Shown in pieces: positions 59,861 to 64,000 of a stretch of DNA of 64,000 bases. Origin of the DNA: Rhyacophila brunnea. Taxonomy: Eukaryota > Arthropoda > Insecta > Trichoptera > Rhyacophilidae. Position numbers and translations under genes: made by a program. Location of the stretch: contig JAGYXB010000135.1 of the NCBI GenBank assembly GCA_022495005.1, positions 4,154,001 through 4,218,000 of the forward strand, given 5' to 3'. The notes under the pieces are model-generated. The model was given only the letters and a program-made list of their open reading frames with translations, was not told where the DNA came from and ran no database searches. Numbering within the stretch: position 1 is the first letter of the stretch; every line of letters begins with the position of its first letter.

Positions 59861-61959
59861 AATTAGCGAATAAACCCTTAGCCCTATTGAGAGGTAGGAG
59901 TCGAAATATGTTGATACTTTACTAAACGATAGTACACTACACCTATAGTGGCAGACTGGCCGACATAATATTATGAGATAATAAAAATCGACTAGATTGA
60001 TGTCAAATTTACAGTGCAAAAGTGCAATCATCCACAGTCAAATACTGATTTATAAACATTATAAACACTGTTGACGCTTTTTTGCAATACACAAGATTTT
60101 CAAATATACTATTTTATACCAACATAATAAATCCATTAACAATGCACACAGTAAACTTCCATAGGTCGTGCGTCTGGACCTTACACTCAACTCAATTCAC
60201 AAAGGAAAAAAAACTGCGAGATTTGAGAACAAAATACAAAACACGATCACTATGTAGGTAGCATAGCTAAGCAACTGTCACCTGAACTTTTGCATGCTTT
60301 TGCTTTGAGTGGAACATTAAGTACACTACACGGCTGCCAATATTAATCACACGATAAAAACATCGAGCCAATTCGATCGACAGACACAATCTTTTTGAGA
60401 CAATTTTACCGCATATTTAAAAAAAAAATTTTTGTAGATTCACTGTTCTTTGTTTGTTTCCCATTTCATATAATTCATTACATTACTTGCATAAGCTTTC
60501 AAAATATCTTAGAAAAAAAAATGTTAGACTGAATCGGATTCATACATACATTTATCGTTTATCGGGCGCGTGTTTTATGCAATTAAACCATCACTCAAAC
60601 GAAAATATTACGTTATAATATAACTACACATCTGAGGTATTTTTAATATGCGTCAATAAGTGGCTTATAACAGGAAACACGCAAATTTAGTTATTATCTA
60701 TTTTGTGGCTAGCATTTTTCGTAATTAAAATTTTAAATCAAATAAGTAATTCATCACAAGATGGCGACAGGATTCAAGTATAAATCTTAGTTTTGGTGTA
60801 ATATATTATGTTATAGTGACGTCATTTATATTTTAGTGTTTTCGACTTGCAATATAAAAATATTCGGCTACATAAATCCCAAGTCTTGCCGGTGAGTTAC
60901 GTGGGCTGTGTTATAATCACCTATTAACGTATATAAACCTATATCAATGTAGATAATCACCACATAAATACACACATTGACATAACATATTATTCTAACT
61001 CAAAATTCATACAAAACTAATTACCACATGAGCTTGAGATATTACATTTTATTATTTCTTTTTAATTTTGTCTCATGAGACAAAAAAAACTTGCAAATGA
61101 AGGCTTAAAAATGAAGAGCTTTTGGGAGCACAATAAATAATGATACAGCCAGGTCTAGCGGTATTTTAAGTGGGTAAATCTGAACGCTTGCATCTTGTTT
61201 CTTTCCTACGGTGGATTACATTATCGCGAATTACGGATAGGCCAAAAATTAGAGCCGTCGTCGTGATCTACTAGCAATAAACAATAGAACGTGAACTTTT
61301 TTTTAAACTGTTCTGCGCTTTTTTATTACTTTGACCGTGGATTAAAAGAAACTTTAATCCAAAGCTGAAGATTTCTCGAACATAATACAATTGGATTGAA
61401 TGTTTGATAAGACAGCATTCGCTGCAAATTATTTACAGTTTAAGGTAAATTTATTGGTATGCTTGGCGTTTTTTTTTGGTATATTATAAAGTTACATTAT
61501 GGTAAGCACTGCGATAATGTTTACATGGGTAAAACAACTAGTAGCACACTATACGGAAATTCTAAAAAGTGTACGTACCTACGTATTTTCAAAAAAATAT
61601 AGTAATTCCATTGTAAGAATTGACATATTGGAAAAATTTATTACCATACCAAATATCAAGAGGGAGTGAGCAATGTAGATTAAAATATAATGTTTAACCT
61701 TAACGTTAATCTGTATACAATACGTGTATTTCTGAAGTTGTTCTAAATTATATATGTCCAATATATTAACATTATTAAAACCAGTCTTAAATTAAAAAAA
61801 AAACAGTTTACAACTTATCAAGAAGTACATGTAGGTAGGTACTACGTTAAAATTAAAATTTGGAGAGATTGTGACGCCGTACAGGAATCAAAGTTATCCG
61901 GGTATAAAAAATGGAATAGGTATGTTTCGGATTTTTTTCTAAATTTATACTACGCAATT

Positions 61960-62055
61960 ACCAATGTGTATTCGGACACATAGTATGGACACGATCAAGC
62001 GGCTAATATCAATTTCTCGTAAAAAAAAATCTGTTAATACAACATCCACAGTTCA
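61960..62055 (+). repeat. Dispersed SINE-like tail, copy 3
   Basis: AATGTGTATTCGGACACATA then GATCAAGCGGCTAA.ATCAATTTCTCGTAAAAA and CTGTTAATACAACATCCAC match the blocks at 29,870-29,990 and 62,775-62,885 in order. Confidence 0.6.
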
Positions 62056-62774
62056 TTATATATATAACGTATGCTCGTAGGTACTTGAAAAATATGAACC
62101 ATATTGTTTTGTAGGTACAAAATATGTATTTATGTATTAATAAAATTCATTATAAGCCACCAATAATTGAACTATCTTAATTCGCAATGGTTATATTTGA
62201 TTCTTTCATAGCTCTAAAACTATAATACAGATATAACATTATAAACTTAATAATCGTTTACACTGATAACTTATCTGACTTTATAACAATAACGATTGAC
62301 GTCCCTGATGAGTTCTTGATATAGTATCATTCGAAACTAAGAAGTTTATAACGGCGACAATAGTATAAGTAAATTATTGGTCATATATATATCTAAACTG
62401 ACCATCAACATTTTTAACAGTCGGCATCTGATGAACAATCAAAGCGATACAAAATAATCATATCTACGTCACGAATAGATCATTCAATGCATTGATAATA
62501 GAATGCAGGTATGACCAAACTACGGCACAATAATGATAACGGTTGTGGTGGGTTCAAAAGTTCGGCCCGCGCGAGACGAAGTGATCAGACGAAAGCGACC
62601 ATACAATATATGTTTGCCCCTCGTATTTATTGGCCAGGGGTGAGAAGGTATCACACCTTACATCTTATATGGCGACTTTGTCGTTCAGCAAAACAAAATT
62701 GAATTGTAGCAGGTAGAAGGATTATGTTTATTCTATAGAACCCACAGTCGCCGGCTGACTCGTTACTACATGTT

Positions 62775-62885
62775 GTTTTCAATGTGTGTTTGTATCTAAT
62801 AGGTTGATCAAGTGGCAAACATGAATTTCTCGTAAAAACAAACATCTGTTAATACGACTTTCACTCTGTGGAGGGCCCATATTAT
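62775..62885 (+). repeat. Dispersed SINE-like tail, copy 2
   Basis: TTCAATGTGTGTTTGTATCT, AATAGGTTGATCAAGTGGCA, AATTTCTCGTAAAAACAAAC and CACTCTGTGGAGGGCCCATA are shared with 29,870-29,990. It is the best preserved copy of this tail. Confidence 0.65.
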
Positions 62886-63329
62886 AATCACCATAGCTAG
62901 TCACTTCGCGAACACGAATATCATTGTCGCTTTCCCTACACAGATTTTTCGACATAACATTTATGGACGTAACAAATGGGATACAATATTATTTGAAAGC
63001 ACCTATAGTATTTTATAATTTATATATGCTCTCATCGTGAATGAAAGATAGAACATTCGTTTCGACAAGTGACATGCTATAGAAAATCGGACTATATTTC
63101 TTCGTGAATGATATTTTTTTAAATGTTGATTGTACCCAACAAACATCACTTTTCACGAATACATATTGTAAGCATGGAGCGAATATGCAACGTTACATCG
63201 CTACGAAGAGTTAATGTATTCAGTTTATATAAGGGTATGAAATAATTTTTGAACGATTAAATACCAATCACAAAAAATAACCTCGATTGGAAAATGTTGA
63301 ATACCACTGATATAAATGAATAATTGAAA

Positions 63330-63480
63330 TTCAGGAGAGCGCCTGGTGCCCGATTACGGTTAGTTCGGCGGACGAAGGTCGCAGTTTCCGGCCAGCGTGG
63401 CCAATCACCAATCACAGCACAACAGCGCTTTTAAACGGCTGTGGGCGTGACACACCACGCATTCATTGTATTCTAACTAA
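63330..63480 (+). promoter_or_regulatory. Promoter-like patch with tandem CCAAT boxes, TATA-like box and possible first-exon donor
   Basis: In 150 bp of CpG-rich DNA lie two CCAAT boxes (63,401-63,405 and 63,408-63,412), TTTTAAA (63,429-63,435), a GGGCGTG box, an initiator-like ATTCATT (63,461-63,467, about 32 bp after the TATA-like box) and a donor-like CTAA/GTAAGTAAC at 63,480/63,481. The spacing fits a plus-strand start with a short first exon. No transcript can be followed inside the window, so it is inference. Confidence 0.3.
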
Positions 63481-64000
63481 GTAAGTAACTTTATAGTTTT
63501 TTTTTTAATATTTTTATAACATTCTTAAATGGAAATGCAATAGAGCCACAGTTTATATTTGAATTGTATCGGGAAGTAATTGATATCTATCGGAAAGTTT
63601 TACCAGCAGCAATACATAACATGCTATTGATGATTATTTGAAGTGATATCACATCACCCATGTTTATACGTTGGAATACGTAAAATACTTACATAAAACC
63701 ATATAAACAACCACAAAGTGGGGTTGTACTAATAATGAACTCTTTGGATTCTTGTTCTGAATTAAAGACACATTGAAAAATCAACATGTGAATTTTGCCA
63801 CATGCGGGAGTAGGTACTCAGAAGTACATAATTATATTTTTATAATACAATGGATAGCTTGGCAGTGTGATATTTTTTCGGTGGAGTATATTACTCTGAG
63901 GGTGGAATGCTATCTTGCTATAATTATTATAAAATCATTAAGAACAAGTCTAATTATTTTCGGTAAGTTTAATATCCTTTATTTTATTACTTAGTTCATT

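Noticed and set aside
1..64000. CRISPR arrays, rRNA, canonical intact tRNA genes
   Set aside because: No regularly spaced repeats, no rRNA-like stretch and no complete cloverleaf was seen; tRNA-like boxes sit in SINE contexts.

Overview
The window is AT-rich animal genomic DNA, most likely from an insect and possibly a hemipteran. The inference rests on small phase-consistent exons with GT-AG introns, a spectraplakin of insect short stop type, a mariner pair, hAT, pogo-like and tRNA-derived repeats, and an element core made of TTAGG-like (insect telomere-type) motifs. The species cannot be fixed from the sequence. There are no bacterial-type operons.

Almost everything that can be called coding belongs to one minus-strand gene, the spectraplakin short stop (shot/kakapo; MACF1/dystonin family). 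I read 17 exons running from about 57.0 kb down to 5.24 kb. They join without a frame break into one 1,039-codon open frame that leaves the window still open at phase 1. In order they encode a 213-residue alternative N-terminus, a CH2 calponin-homology (actin-binding) domain, and a plakin domain of spectrin-like helices with an SH3 domain inserted. The CH1 domain was not found. The first exon joins CH2 in phase, so the window supports a CH2-only isoform of the kind known for Drosophila Shot-C. CH1-bearing isoforms would need exons beyond 64 kb. The rod and C-terminal GAS2/EF-hand regions lie beyond position 1.

Layout: 1-5.2 kb is intron with hAT-type debris and one unexplained ORF. 5.2-17 kb is the plakin exon cluster with small introns carrying MITEs, a GC-rich insert and a 5'-truncated LINE. 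17-22.3 kb is a 5.3-kb intron with foldback and tandem repeats. 22.3-23.2 kb holds two CH2 exons. 23.2-56.4 kb is a 33-kb intron full of mobile elements, including two near-identical mariners in opposite orientation, a perfect 74-bp-arm palindrome, several tRNA-derived SINEs, a CpG-dense promoter-like patch and a strong candidate recursive splice site. 56.4-57.0 kb is the first coding exon. 57-64 kb is its upstream region, with two promoter-like patches and more repeats.

The most interesting signals are the candidate ratchet (recursive) splice site at 43,819 with a 76-nt downstream pseudo-exon, the perfect palindromic element at 45,383-45,576 with its telomere-like core and exact 8-bp target duplication, and the CH2-only N-terminus.
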